Source: Dichetophora obliterata
Taxonomy: Eukaryota; Arthropoda; Insecta; Diptera; Sciomyzidae
Direction: 5' to 3'
Length of the DNA: 64,000 nt
NCBI GenBank assembly: GCA_963920525.1
Contig: OY986438.1
Location: 182,098,888 to 182,162,887 of the forward strand
Shown here: positions 24,110 through 36,316 of the stretch, piece after piece
How the letters are laid out: each line of letters begins with the position of its first letter
Position numbering within the stretch: position 1 is the stretch's first letter
The notes under the pieces: model-generated
The model's input: only the letters and a program-made list of their open reading frames with translations
Told to the model about the DNA's origin: nothing
Database searches by the model: none
Translations under genes and position numbers: made by a program

Positions 24110-26819
24110 TTTTCCAGTGCACATCATTTACGCTTTGGAGTACTAAAATTTCTGCAAATCCTTGTAGAAGCATTAAACTCAGGCAGTCGTCGGTCAGTGA
24201 GTTAGTCAGTGAGCGTAAGTAATAAAGATAAATTCCCTCGGCTGCCTGACAGTAAATACCTTTTTGAGGTGTATGGGCCAGCAATTTTTATGTGCTATCC
24301 AAGTAAGAAGCAGCTAAAGGCAACAACAGCTATGAAAATCAAGCAAAACTCTTGTTTTTGTTGTTGTTGAATACTTAAGGTTCTATTTTTGCGCTTTCAC
24401 TTTTTAGCCTGGTCATAACAATTTTCCCAGCGATTATCATCATCAATTTTCAGCTGAGTGATTGTGTGCGGACGAAATCTAACTCAATGAATGCAACACT
24501 ACGCAACCCAACCCGCCCCATTCTCAGCTACATTCACTAAACATTTTCTAGTGCCTTGACCAGTATTGTCACTTTAATATATTGTTGTGTGTGGTTTTTG
24601 TTGTATATTTCCTGTTGTTGTTGTTTTTTTTTTGCTCTTTTGGGACCCATTGCGATCCTAAATGTTATTTGTTGGCAGCGTTGTGGGACTAACTTTTTGG
24701 GGATAGCAGCAATCGGGTAGTTTTTGAGGCATTAAAACAAATTCAAGTGGAAAACAATCCAATTTGTTAGATCAACTTAGTTCACCGCTTTCCACCTACT
24801 TTCACTTGTTTGTGCTTTATAACAAAATTGTTTTTGCTATTCTTGTTGTTTTGTCCTTGAAGAGGAGTTTGTCGAATATCAACTTAGCCGAGTCAACTTC
24901 TATTTATGTCTGCACTTGTATACAAATCGTCCATACATACTATATCTTTTTATCTAGACATATCTACTCCATAAAAATTTGGCATACATTTGCTTGAAAA
25001 AAATTTTACTTCACTGATGAAAAATAAGAATAATGTTTGTTAAAGCCTTGAGATAAGGATGCAAAGCAGACCGACCATTGATATTAATTTAAGTTCTATT
25101 TTTTAGCAAGAATTTCGTGCGAAAGAAGATTATATAAAATTCTTATGGTGGTCATAATCTACTACACATAAAAAAGCCATTAAGCTGAAGCCAATGTTAG
25201 AAAATAAAAAAGAAAATTAGATATTTAAACAAAGTGCAGAGCTTAAGAAGCGAGACCGACGGCAATTATTCTTTATTATTACTAAAGTATACAAGCCAAA
25301 GAAAGTTTCACTTTCAAAAAGTATCAAAACCTATTGGAATTTTGAGCTAAATTTAAAAATGGAATGGAAGGTCATTGTTATTACTATTTTGGACAGGGAT
25401 ATCTATCAAACCAGCTGTTAGATTGGACTGTTATATTATAATAGAAAAAAATTTAAATATTTGATATATAATTGTAAAAGTATAAACAATTTTATGCAAT
25501 AAAATCACTTTGTAGAGTCTGAATTAGCCTTTTGTTATTATGAATCAGGGTCGTATTTAAGGTAGAGTTCCATTCCCGCCATGTGGAATTTTTATTCCAA
25601 CTTGCAACAAGTTCAAGTTTTTCCATGAAAATTTGACAAATATAGTTGGTTTATCGTTAAGTATATGCGCCTCAAAAACCAGCTTTAAATAGTAAAAAAA
25701 GCTTCCTTTATAGAAGTAATCTTTTGATATTATTTTTATATTTTTTTGCTTTCAAAATTACTGAAATAAAGTGCGACGACCTAAATAAGAATCTTAGACA
25801 AAATATGATATATTAAATGCTCTATATAAAAGTACAATATCAACTAGCTAGCCTAAGTTGCAGCTAAATAGCTGCTATTACAGCCCCTAACTAGTTAACA
25901 GCCGATACAGGCTGCCCCAAGCACAAAAAAAAATCATTATTAGATTAAATTAACTTTAATCACAACTGATTTTAACACTATTTTGCTTGTAGATTGACGG
26001 AAAAGTTAATAGTTGACATTAAGTTTTTTTTCTAAGTCAGTTTTTTATTTTTATTTCTTTATCATAGCCCATAAACACTGGTTTGGATAAATTATTATTT
26101 TCGTTTTGCTTTAGTTTTGATTGGACTCATTTTCTACCCATTGGCAGTTGCTTGCCGCGGCCTGTAACCTCCTTAAGTAAGGTGGCGGCATTTGAATTTA
26201 TTTGAAATTCACCGACGCGCCATCCACAGCCATCAACTAACAAAGACTTTTGGAACGCAACAAGGGTACAGCGTTGAACGCTGTTGCGCAAGCGCTGCAT
26301 CTAACAGAAGAGAACTTTAAGCTAATTAGTCGTCATCAACAGCAACAGCTAGAGCAGCAATAACACAAATGGCAACAACAAGATAAAGATATTAGCAGCA
26401 GCAGCAACATAATAAATGCCAACAAAAATTACCACTTTTTGTTGTTGTTGTTGTCGCTTTTATTTTCTTCTTTATAGCCTTAATACAGACATCTCACAGA
26501 TAAAAGCTTTTTCATGTCGTCTTCTTTTTGGTGTTGTTGCTGTTGTGTTTATTAAGCATTTTTTTGTTTTTGCTCTGCTACCATTTTTGATTAAAGTATT
26601 TAGAACAAAAAACAAATTCCAACCCAGACGGAAGCTGTTCGCGTTCAGTTCAGTCGTTATGCTAGCGTAGTTTAAAAAAAGGGGGAACGAACGGATTGAG
26701 CTTAATAAAAATAAAAAAAATACCACATTAAAACTTTAAACAGCTTCATTAGGCAGTAACTAATTTAAGTATTGGGTATGTTTAAGTTTGATCATTAAAA
26801 CGGTATTTTTAGGATTTAG
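24110..26819. other. Unique-looking island
   Basis: GC-richer patches, CAA/CAG runs (26340-26410) and few transposon traces. At 24118 a strong acceptor (TTTTTTTTCCAG) and at 24214 a donor (GTAAGTAA) bracket a 95-bp segment open in one plus frame, but it has no recognisable motif. At 26640-26655 GCGTTCAGTTCAGTCG looks like an initiator (TCAGTY) without a matching downstream promoter element. No gene is claimed. Confidence 0.35.
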
Positions 26820-27739
26820 TTGAAGTTAAAGTTACAGTTAAGGTTAAAGTTAAAGTTAAAGTTAAAGTTAAAGTTAAAGTTAAAGTTAAAGTTAAAGTTA
26901 AAGTTAAAGTTAAAGTTAAAGTTAAAGTTAAAGTTAAAGTTAAAGTTAAAGTTAAAGTTAAAGTTAAAGTTAAAGTTAAAGTTAAAGTTAAAGTTAAAGT
27001 TAAAGTTAAAGTTAAAGTTAAAGTTAAAGTTAAAGTTAAAGTTAAAGTTAAAGTTAAAGTTAAAGTTAAAGTTAAAGTTAAAGTTAAAGTTAAAGTTAAA
27101 GTTAAAGTTAAAGTTAAAGTTAAAGTTAAAGTTAAAGTTAAAGTTAAAGTTAAAGTTAAAGTTAAAGTTAAAGTTAAAGTTAAAGTTAAAGTTAAAGTTA
27201 AAGTTAAAGTTAAAGTTAAAGTTAAAGTTAAAGTTAAAGTTAAAGTTAAAGTTAAAGTTAAAGTTAAAGTTAAAGTTAAAGTTAAAGTTAAAGTTAAAGT
27301 TAAAGTTAAAGTTAAAGTTAAAGTTAAAGTTAAAGTTAAAGTTAAAGTTAAAGTTAAAGTTAAAGTTAAAGTTAAAGTTAAAGTTAAAGTTAAAGTTAAA
27401 GTTAAAGTTAAAGTTAAAGTTAAAGTTAAAGTTAAAGTTAAAGTTAAAGTTAAAGTTAAAGTTAAAGTTAAAGTTAAAGTTAAAGTTAAAGTTAAAGTTA
27501 AAGTTAAAGTTAAAGTTAAAGTTAAAGTTAAAGTTAAAGTTAAAGTTAAAGTTAAAGTTAAAGTTAAAGTTAAAGTTAAAGTTAAAGTTAAAGTTAAAGT
27601 TAAAGTTAAAGTTAAAGTTAAAGTTAAAGTTAAAGTTAAAGTTAAAGTTAAAGTTAAAGTTAAAGTTAAAGTTAAAGTTAAAGTTAAAGTTAAAGTAAAA
27701 GGTAAAGTTAAAGTAAAAGTTAAAGTTAAACTTAAAGTT
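26820..27739 (+). repeat. (GTTAAA)n hexamer array
   Basis: About 150 copies. From about 26843 to 27694 the array appears uninterrupted, with variants only at the two edges. It is open in a frame giving alternating Lys-Leu, which is an artefact of the repeat. Confidence 0.95.
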
Positions 27740-28806
27740 TGTGCTTATGTTTATGTTTGTTTATGTTTATGTTTATGTTTATGTTTCTGTTTATGTTTAT
27801 GTTTTTTGTTTATGTTTATGTTTATGTTTATGTTTGTGCTAATTTTTATGTTTATGTTAATGTTAATGTTAATGTTAATGTTAATGTTAATGTTAATGTT
27901 TATGTTTATGTTTATGTTTATGTTTATGTTTATGTTTATGTTTATGTTTATGTTTATGTTTATGTTTATGTTTATGTTTATGTTTATGTTTATGTTTATG
28001 TTTATGTTAATGTTAATGTTTATGTTTATGTTTATGTTTATGTTTATGTTTATGTTTATGTTTATGTTTATGTTTATGTTTATGTTTATGTTTATGTTTA
28101 TGTTTATGTTTATGTTTATGTTTATGTTTATGTTTATGTTTATGTTTATGTTTATGTTTATGTTTATGTTTATGTTTATGTTTATGTTTATGTTTATGTT
28201 TATGTTTATGTTTATTTTTATGTTTATGTTTATGTTTATGTTTATGTTTATGTTTACGTTTATGTTTATGTTTATGTTTATGTTTATGTTTATATTTATG
28301 TTTATGTTTATGTTTATGTTTATGTTTATGTTTATGTTTATGTTTATGTTTATGTTTATGTTTATGTTTATGTTTATGTTTATGTTTATGTTTATGTTTA
28401 TGTTTATGTTTATGTTTATGTTTATGTTTATGTTTATGTTTATGTTTATGTTTATGTTTATGTTTATGTTTATGTTTATGTTTATGTTTATGTTTATGTT
28501 TATGTTTATGTTTATGTTTATGTTTATGTTTATGTTTATGTTTATGTTTATGTTTATGTTTATGTTTATGTTTATGTTTATGTTTATGTTTATGTTTATG
28601 TTTATGTTTATGTTTATGTTTATGTTTATGTTTATGTTTATGTTTATGTTTATGTTTATGTTTATGTTTATGTTTATGTTTATGTTTATGTTTATGTTTA
28701 TGTTTATGTTTATGTTTATGTTTATGTTTATGTTTATGTTTATGTTTATGTTTATGTTTATGTTTATGTTTATGTTTATGTTTATGTTTGTGTTTATGTT
28801 TATGTT
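27740..28806 (+). repeat. (GTTTAT)n hexamer array with GTTAAT blocks
   Basis: About 175 copies of TTTATG, directly abutting the GTTAAA array. GTTAAT blocks occur at 27856-27899 and 28006-28019. Rare point variants are at 28213 (TTTATT), 28256 (TTTACG), 28293 (TTTATA) and 28790 (TTTGTG). Open frames of alternating Tyr-Val or Phe-Met are artefacts. Confidence 0.95.
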
Positions 28807-28861
28807 TTATTTAAATTTTAGTTTTATTTTCAGTTTAAGTTTAAGTTTTAGTTTAAGTCTA

Positions 28862-29337
28862 AGGCCTTTTCCACATGGAGAAATTGAAAACTAATGCAAC
28901 TGCAACAAAAGTTGCCAACCAATGTATTTATACCGAAACCTTCACATGAAACAACTTGTACTCAACAAGTTTTTAACGCATTCGCAACCAGTTTCATGCA
29001 ACACGGCGTTCTGCAATTTGAATCGGCGATTTGTTTCGTTTCCGATTTGTGTTGTGTGCTATGAAAATAATTAATCAGTTAATAAATATGAAATAAGTGC
29101 AGGAAGTGAAGAAATATCCTCTTTTTTCCTCAATTAATTTTTTTAAATCTATTTAACAAAGCTTCCATTAAATAAGTGTTTGTTTTGTTGTGAATTATTC
29201 AATGTTGCGTTGCGACGTGACTTGCTCATCTGAAATCGTAGGTTGCAGTTCAGTTTAAAATTGAAGTGTTTTGAAACTTTTTAAGCTGTTGCGTTGCAGT
29301 TGCATTAGTTTTCAATTTCTCCATGTGGAAAAGGCCT
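28862..29337. mobile_element. 476-bp MITE with ~45-bp perfect-looking inverted repeats
   Basis: The left end AGGCCTTTTCCACATGGAGA extends through CTAATGCAACTGCAAC and is matched in reverse complement at 29292-29337. Non-coding interior. No clear target duplication: flanks are CTA/CAG, or TAA/TCA if the element starts at GGCC, so a Harbinger-like TNA is possible but unproven. Degenerate hexamer-like sequence on both sides (28832-28860 and 29740-29790) suggests insertion into the old edge of the array. Confidence 0.75.
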
Positions 29338-31319
29338 CAGTACATAAATTATGGATTTTTTTAATAAAACCTAGAATAATATTAAATACATTTTGGAATA
29401 ATCTAAGAAAGCAGGATTCGGCTTGGATCGGTTGTAATGCATGTATATTATTTCTCTATACATGAGGCTGCATAGAGGAGTTGGTTAGAGCACTTGGTTA
29501 GTATAACCTAATAATGCTCGTATAATGCATAGAGAATTATCGTATAACCTTAACGTTGTGGGTTACCAAAAATATTGTAATACTAGCATGTATTAAGATT
29601 TAGTTCCAGGGAATTAGAGGGAATAAAACTCAATTTTAATATTTGTGTTCGATAAAATTTTAATAGAGTTTCGGTGTCGTCTCATATACAATACAGGATT
29701 TGCAAGAATTTGTTTCAAGATTTATGAGCGTGCACAAGTTTTAGTTTGTGTTAAAGTATAAGTTAAAGTTTGAGTTTAAGTTAAAATTGAAAGCATTCAG
29801 TGTATTCAGCATATAATGATTTTGAACTGCTTGCTACTGTTTTACGGAAGCTTTTTCTCGTACTTAATAGCTACCGACTTGAGCAGAAGAGTTGCTTTAG
29901 GAATGTTTCTATTTTTTTTTTCATATCTAGTCTTAATGCTGTGTTTGCTCCACTACATGCGTTAATTATTCAGCGTAGTTGTTGTTGGTATTGTTCTTGT
30001 ATTATGTTGTCTTACATTCTGTTGTCTCTAAATGGGTGCAACTAATGCATACCTAAGATGTTTCAAGAATTTCTGCTTTGCGTTTCAAGTTGACCGCATT
30101 CGTCCGTCCTTCCGTCCGTCAGTCTGTCCGTCTGTCAGTCCGTTACCACGTCTGATCATCTGTCCCGTACTCAGTCTATTCGCCAAAGTGCATCATCAGC
30201 AACTTAAATTGTCTGGCAACAACTTCATCACCTTCAGCAGCGCTCCTAAAAGAAATGCGTCTGCATCGTGCATGCGTCTCAGCATAGATGAGTTGAGCTG
30301 AGTTGAGCGTGTATTACGTCTCACGTACGCTGAGTGCGTACGCTTCGAAAGCGTGTAGACAAGTTTAGCTATTAGCCAAATTGTTTGTTGTTTGTTTTTT
30401 TTATGTTTATCCATGTATATAGATGTTATGAAGTAAGCTGTGGTGTGTGTGTGTGTAAGTGCTTGATGGTGTCTGTTGGAATTAGGTCTAATGGCCGGTG
30501 GCATTGCGGCGTGAAAAATCTTTATCAAGATATACCACTTTTTTTGTTGTTGTCTTTCAATCGTTCATGTGCATTGCACTGGATTAGAGCGGGGCACCAA
30601 GAAAATGAGGAACAAAGTTTCTTCCATAGTTTTTGAGATATATATTTAAGAATTTAAAGAATGAGGTTAGCACGCGTTAGTACGATAAAGTTAAGCGGTA
30701 TTGACAGTGTAAAAATAGGAATCTTAGGTGTTTTTTGTTCATTTCATAAAAAAATAAATCGGTTTGATGGATTCATATCAAATTTCGTACACATCTTTAG
30801 TACATTTATGAGTACTTACAAAATTTCTTCTTATTTTTAATGGCGCATTTTTGCATAATGGTGCTATGAAAATGACAACTCTTGAATCTAGCCCCAGTGG
30901 TGTTAACAGCAATTCATTTAAATGGATCATCTGAGTCAAAATAACGATTCGATTTTGCACGTTCGCCACCATTTTTTAAAATGTTGACAATGAAAATTTC
31001 TTTTGACAATGAACATAATTTTTATTTTGATTTCTTTAAGCTACTTCTGAGGATATTAGAAAAAAAATGAAAGTTTACATTTTGAACATTTAAACATTTG
31101 AGCAAGCGCTCGCTTATATTATTAACTTTCTTAAAAGGGTTCTAAGCAGACTCACAAAAAAGTACAATAGAGGCTTAAACTTGTCTTGAAATATATATGT
31201 CATAAAATATTATACAACTACTTCTGCCAAAGGCATATATGGGTAAGTTTTAGATTTTAGACATTGCACTCGAAAACCCTTTCATATACTTAGAGTACTT
31301 TCATAAGTTCTGGTGCATG
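29338..31319. other. Mixed unique DNA with simple repeats
   Basis: Holds a weak tRNA-like A-box region (GTTGGTTAGAGCACTTGG, 29481) without a clear B box, degenerate hexamer remnants (29740-29790), a GTCC/GTCT tetranucleotide run (30100-30165) and a short TG run (30441-30456). Several 60-110 codon frames near 30000-30970 show no domain. Confidence 0.35.
30100..30165. repeat. Imperfect (GTCC/GTCT)n tetranucleotide repeat
   Basis: Fourteen or so imperfect units of GTCY, some with inserted bases. Confidence 0.8.
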
Positions 31320-32849
31320 CACGCAGAGAAAAGACATGGTTGAGACTTGATTACTGCAATAATAATTTTTTTACTAAAATTATTGTACTATTTCTGCAAA
31401 CACAAATTTTTTCCTTAATAAAGTCATTATTTACTAATAATGGTACCAAAAATAACATAATAGTTGAAATCATAACATCATTGAAATCGTCAACATACTA
31501 TCTATTCACTATCATCGTTCACTTTGGATTAATCATCTGATTTGTAAAATGTAAATTGAGTTTCATCTTAAAGATGAAGATTATTGTCATCCACATTGAA
31601 TAGTGAAAGAAGTAGAAGGTCTTCCTACTTTTGATGAAAGTGAAAGCAAACAGAACTGATGTGTCATTCGTACTGAAACACAATTGAAAGGTGTTAACAT
31701 AATTTCAAACAGTAAGTTTATATATTTTTTTTTTAATTGCTGACTAGCTTTTCTTTATTTAATTTTTTTAAACGTCAATTTTGACATTCAACACCGAATC
31801 ATCCATTAAATTTCAAATTTACACTTTGAATAATGTTAATTAAAAATTGATTCACTGTCATCGTTTAACGTTCACTATCATCGTTTTGAGTGAAATGTGT
31901 ATATTCACCCTTAGTTGCAACAAAAATGTTGTTGTTCTGTCAATTATGATAAATGTGAATACTATTATAGAGACAAAAATATTAGAATTTTGAATGTTTG
32001 TCTGAACTATTCTCTGATTGTTGACAAACGAAGCAGAACATAGCCAAAAATCGAAAAGATTTATTGTGTCTGAACAGTTTGCAGGAAAACCTTTCACTTC
32101 ATTCAGACATAATAAGTTTTATCGATTCCTGGCTATGTGTCGTTTCGTTTGTCAACTGTTCAATTATTGTGTTTTGTTTTAAATCGCCTTATCCTAACGG
32201 CACGCAGAAAAGTGACATTTTCGACTTTAATCGTAGCAAACATATTTCTATTTACCGTAAATTTATTTAGCAATTCTGACCATATTTTGTCTATCACAAA
32301 TATTGCTATTTTTGTGGCAATGCACTTAATGTACCATGTTTATGAATGGCATTAGTCAGGCGAGCGATATTAGTGGCTGTGGCTTACTGGTAGTGTGCGT
32401 GGCTCGTAAGCGAAATGCCGCGGTTCAAAACCCAGCTCGGACAGAAAATGTTATCAAAAAGATTTTTCAATTGAATTAATATTTCTGTTCAGCCCAGACA
32501 ATGGCAAACCTCTGGAGATACCCTTAATTAATAGCTGTGGAAATTAGAGTACATAAAAATAAATAAAAAAAATAAAATTATTGTTTCAATAGTATTCTTT
32601 ATCCTAAAAATAAATTCATAATATAGTTCTATCATTCTATTTTCGACCTAATAAGAGAATAATGATTGTTTTAATAACATTTTAGTCCCTACAAAAAAGA
32701 TCCTTTTCGAAATATAGTTGTTGTAATCATTTTATCATGATCAAAGAAAATATTATATGTTTAAGAACATGTTAGCAACAATCATGATCCAATTCATACT
32801 ATGATCCTCTTAAAACATGGTTGTTGCAACTATGTTTTTTCTCAACGTG
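31320..32849. mobile_element. Candidate TIR element with CACG..GAGAAAA ends
   Basis: The left end CACGCAGAGAAAAGACATGG corresponds to the complement of the right end, CACGTTGAGAAAAAACATAG. Subterminal repeats of ACATGGTTGTTGC and CATGATC occur near the right end. No transposase. A SINE at 32371 lies inside. Target duplication not evident. Confidence 0.4.
32371..32578 (+). repeat. tRNA-derived SINE, near complete
   Basis: The head has an A-box-like region (TACTGGTAGTGTGCG) and a B box (GGTTCAAAACC, 32422-32432), followed by a unique body including TTTTTCAATTGAATTA and an A-rich tail (ATAAAAATAAATAAAAAAA). The same body block recurs at 47930-47960 after another tRNA-like head. Confidence 0.65.
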
Positions 32850-33169
32850 TGTTTTTTTTTAGCGATAAAACAAAAACGTCACAAGATTTTGTAGTTTTAT
32901 TTTGAATACGTATTAAATAAACGTCTAAGAATAAGCCCGCAAAAATTTTACAAAATGGCCGCCATTTACCTTCCAGCACGACCGAAGTCTGTCCGGCCAA
33001 TCGTCAATCGCAGTACGTACCATATCCATCGGGAAATGCACTCTTCAAAGATTCCAAATTAGGAAAGTGAGTTGTGCATGCCATACCTTCTAAAACTGAC
33101 CATAATTTTTAGTCCAAAGGATTCAGGTCTGGGCTAGCAGAAGGCCAAGTATCAGTTGAAATAAAATTG

Positions 33170-34150
33170 CACGGTTAAAAATCTTGAGCTAAATTTTAAA
33201 CTTTTTTGAATTACATATTGGACAACACTAAAAAAAAAGATTACTTTTTAATCTAAGAAAAAGTTTAACACTTTTCAATCCAAAAAAGATCAATTTTCAA
33301 TCCGTAAAAAGTTTAAAAAAGCGATATAAATATCAACTTAAAATAAAAAACTTTTCTGGCCAGTTCATGATTTGAACACACGTCCTCTTTTGTGCTAGTC
33401 CAACACCTTACCCACTCGTCTATCTCAGTTGTAAAGAAAGTTACGCTAATTTTGAATCATATCGAATGCAAGTAAGGTTGCAGTAAGAAAGCAAGCGAAC
33501 AGAAACATGGGTTGGAGACCCAGCTGAATTAAAGTAAAAAAAATGTTCTGACCAGTTCGTTATTCGAACACACGCCCTCTGATGTGCTAGTTAAAGATGA
33601 GCGATTTTTAATGCCGGTGATTTAGTCACCGTGATTGAAAAATCACTGGTAACTGCGGTGATGATATACTTTCAAAAACCGTGATTAGTGATTGAGCTTT
33701 TTTTAAATTTTGTCTTTTGGCACTTGCAGCGATTCGTGATATATCCAGTGATTTCTTGTTTGCGAGAATTGTTTGCCTCTGTCTCTCAAGTAAGCATACC
33801 ACGAGCAACTTGGTATGAGTTTCAATGTTGTTTCGGTCATCTCTCATAACTACATACTTGGATATGTATTTGTTTAGTTATAAAATAACGTGATCACGGT
33901 CACTTTTTAAAAGAACGGTGATTTCAAAATCACGTTCACTAAGAACGCCGATCCTGAAAAATCACCGGATCGCTCATCTCTAGTGCTAGTACAATACTAC
34001 TCGTAGTATCTACTCGTCCAACTCAGTTGTTAACATAGTTTCGCTTATTTTGCTTCATTACGAATGCAAGTAAGTTCTTTTCAGGAAGGTGGGTTTGATA
34101 CCCAGCTAAATTAAACTAATGTTGGGATTAAAAATTAGTAATTTTTGTAT
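33170..34150 (-). repeat. Dimeric tRNA-derived SINE inserted in the mariner gene
   Basis: Two related ~190-bp units lie head to tail on the minus strand. Each has a tRNA-like head (GAGTGGGTAAGGTGTTGGAC in one, then a GTGTTCRAAT B box; plus 33371-33381 and 33562-33572) and a downstream ACTTGCATTCG block. Sequences flanking the whole insert resemble each other (plus TAAAATTG at 33162-33169 and TAAAAATTG at 34151-34159), consistent with a target duplication. The second unit is itself broken by the hAT MITE at 33592-33982. Confidence 0.65.
33592..33982. mobile_element. hAT-type MITE with perfect 8-bp duplication
   Basis: The ends are TAAAGATGAGCGAT and the complement of TAGAGATGAGCGAT. GTGCTAGT flanks both ends (33584-33591 and 33983-33990), an exact 8-bp target duplication as expected for hAT elements. 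391 bp. The interior repeats GTGATT/AATCAC motifs. A 73-codon minus-strand frame has no recognised domain. Confidence 0.85.
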
Positions 34151-34615
34151 TAAAAATTGGGTGTGGGTACATTGTTTCTCAACCAAGCTTGTGTTGTTTT
34201 AGCCATATGTGCTGGAGCAGAATTTTGTTGGAACGTCCAATGCTTTTTTTAACAGAGTATTGCTTAGTGGTTTTACAAAATTCTCCAAAACATCAGTTTG
34301 GTAAACTTTTTCTGATTTGTTCACTTCTTTTTTTTTTGTTTGTAAAGCTAAAAGTGGAGGTTTTTGACGACCTCCAGCCTATTACTGAAGCCGGTTGGTG
34401 ACCTGTTTGAACTAGGAACTACGACCTAGGAACCATTTCCGCAGATTGTCGAGATGACGGAGCATACAATTTATCATTTTGTTTGTTGAAGGTCTCCTCC
34501 ACAGTAAACATTTTTACATTCGCAAACAGAATTCTTCGGTGGGTATTTTTCGCGTACTGACAAAACAATGCTTTACTTCATTTACCCTATTCAGTTTATT
34601 TATTTATTTATATTA

Positions 34616-35495
34616 GAGTGGCCTTTATTTTTTTTCGAAAGTAACAAATTACGGACCGGGGTTTTATTCCTTTACTAAACAGAAGTAAACTGTGAAATTT
34701 TCAGAAAAAAATATTCATATATATAAACGTGCCGCTTGTGACCTTAATTTGAAAACCTGATTTACATGGGGAAAAAGTGCTCTTTTTTTCTAAAAAAATC
34801 TCAATAACTTTTTTTTAAGTGCATATTTTCAAATAACTGGTACGCGTCTCGTTTTTGATTTAATTTTTCTTCAAAATGTGCTCAAGGAAACAAGGAAATT
34901 AGAAAAAAAAATACTAGAATTGTGATTTTTTACTTTTCGAAAAAAGTCTCATTTTTTAATATAGTTTAGTTATATAAAAAAAATTGCAAGAATCCAAATT
35001 TAAAAAAAATTTCATTAAAATTTTAAGAAAATATTTTCCTAAACTATTTTCAAAACAGATACAAAAAATTGTGAGATTTCGTTAAATAACCTGCTTGTTA
35101 TGAAAGTTTTCGTTAGAAGTGTACCTTTTTGAAAATTTCGAGTTTGGGTATTTTTACGAAAAAAATTCCAAAAATTTAAAAATGCAAGTTTTGAAAAAAA
35201 TCATCGAGCAATGGATTAAAGATAGTTGTGAGCTATTTTGTGCAAAAAATTAAAAAACCAAAATTCGGATACCAAAGTTATAGCTATTGAAACTTGACTT
35301 TTTTTCCAAAAATTTTCAAAGTACCTGTTTCTGGCACTTCGAATACAAGAAAATTTATAAAAAATCGGAAAAACTATGTTTTTCACTTAAAATGACTTCA
35401 ATAATCTTAAAAATGTATAAATGATTTTTTTTAGAAAAAATTTTGGATTCCAGGATTCATACCCTGGTATTTCTCCATACAAATAACGACCACTC
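34616..35495. mobile_element. TA-flanked 880-bp inverted-repeat element
   Basis: The left end GAGTGGCCTTTATT resembles the complement of the right end, GAGTGGTCGTTATT. TA lies at both borders (34614-34615, 35496-35497), as for Tc1/mariner-type MITEs. The interior is AT-rich with poly-A/T runs and no coding. Confidence 0.45.
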
Positions 35496-35497
35496 TA

Positions 35498-36316
35498 GTG
35501 GATATACCCGAAATACTTAATAATTTTTTGGCGCGAAAATAAAGTGCAGCTGTCACTCGTCAAAAGAATGAAAATAATGCTGGAGTATATTCAGTAGCTT
35601 TTTGAACACAGGGATAACATCCGTGTACCAAAACTTATGAAAGTACCATATTTCTCGCAACATGTCTGATAAAAATTTAATTAAGACTAATAAGGTTAAA
35701 AATTTCTCTATGAGTATGATACATATTAATTAAATCATGCCTTTTAAACTTATATATATATATATATTTTACCAAAATATTTTTTGTTTGTTCATTTGGA
35801 CGTTATAAAAAAGAAGCTATTTTGAGACTAACACCTGAACTTAGATAAATTCTTCAAACAGGTAGGTCGTACCACGAATGTCCAATAAAGAAATGAGATA
35901 ATTGCACATGAAGTAAGCTTTAAAAAGAGTCCTAAATAATTTTTAAATTCGTGTAATTAAAGTCGCAGATAACAATTTTATTTGTTCGAACGTCACACAT
36001 TTTTCCTTCATTGATAAATATAATGAATGTTATTTGAATATTTATTTTTAGCTGGCTGCAGCTGATTGCAGCGACTCTCAAAGAATAAAATATGTTTTTA
36101 TCTAATGGGTATTTAAAAAAGTTAAATAAGCTCATTGTATTTATTTTTCCATTTGGTGCAAAAATGAAAAAATTCTTTGATGTTTCCACTCTGCAGCAAG
36201 CGAGGTACTGCTTGTCATTTAAAAAGCATGAAAAGAACAAAAGCAGAACAAATTTCTGATCATTGGTAATGATGTAATGCGTTATATTTCCTGCTTTTTT
36301 CGGGAGTACAACAGCT
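35498..36316. other. AT-rich DNA
   Basis: Includes a TA microsatellite (35752-35769). A 102-codon minus-strand frame (35932-36240) has no recognisable domain. Confidence 0.3.

Larger units (their letters stand above)
32940..34575 (-). pseudogene. Mariner-superfamily transposase split by a SINE insertion
   Basis: On the minus strand 34575-34156 reads YAKNTHRRILFANVKMFTVE (an IFTVEE-type block; the expected first catalytic Asp falls in the changed ANVK), NKQNDKLYAPSS, then after stops WTFQQNSAPAHMAKTTQAWL and NNVPTPN. The next expected residues resume at 33169: FISTDTWPSASPDLNPLD, a stop in place of the usual Tyr, KLWSVLEGMACTTHFPNLES, then after a frameshift AIDDWPDRLRSCW. The middle (33170-34150) is a SINE dimer. 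The expected second catalytic Asp in QQDSAPAH is Asn here. Stops, frameshifts and lost catalytic residues make it inactive. The N-terminal DNA-binding part was not found. Confidence 0.8.

Noticed and set aside
26630..26670. Core promoter with initiator TCAGTT
   Set aside because: No TATA box or downstream promoter element at the right distance, and no following coding sequence.
26820..27698. 292-codon open frame of alternating Lys and Leu
   Set aside because: It is only the translation of the GTTAAA array; every frame that avoids a stop in such a repeat is open.
26820..28806. Telomere repeat
   Set aside because: The motifs are not TTAGG, flies mostly lack simple telomere repeats, and the arrays are internal with unique DNA on both sides.
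27739..28894. Two ~360-codon open frames of Tyr-Val and Phe-Met repeats
   Set aside because: Translation of the GTTTAT array, in two frames at once.
30778..30972. 64-codon minus-strand frame followed by a donor-like GTAAGTAC
   Set aside because: No acceptor, no recognisable domain, and no neighbouring exon in phase.
32371..32440. Functional tRNA gene
   Set aside because: A and B boxes are present but the stems do not pair, and a SINE body and A-rich tail follow.
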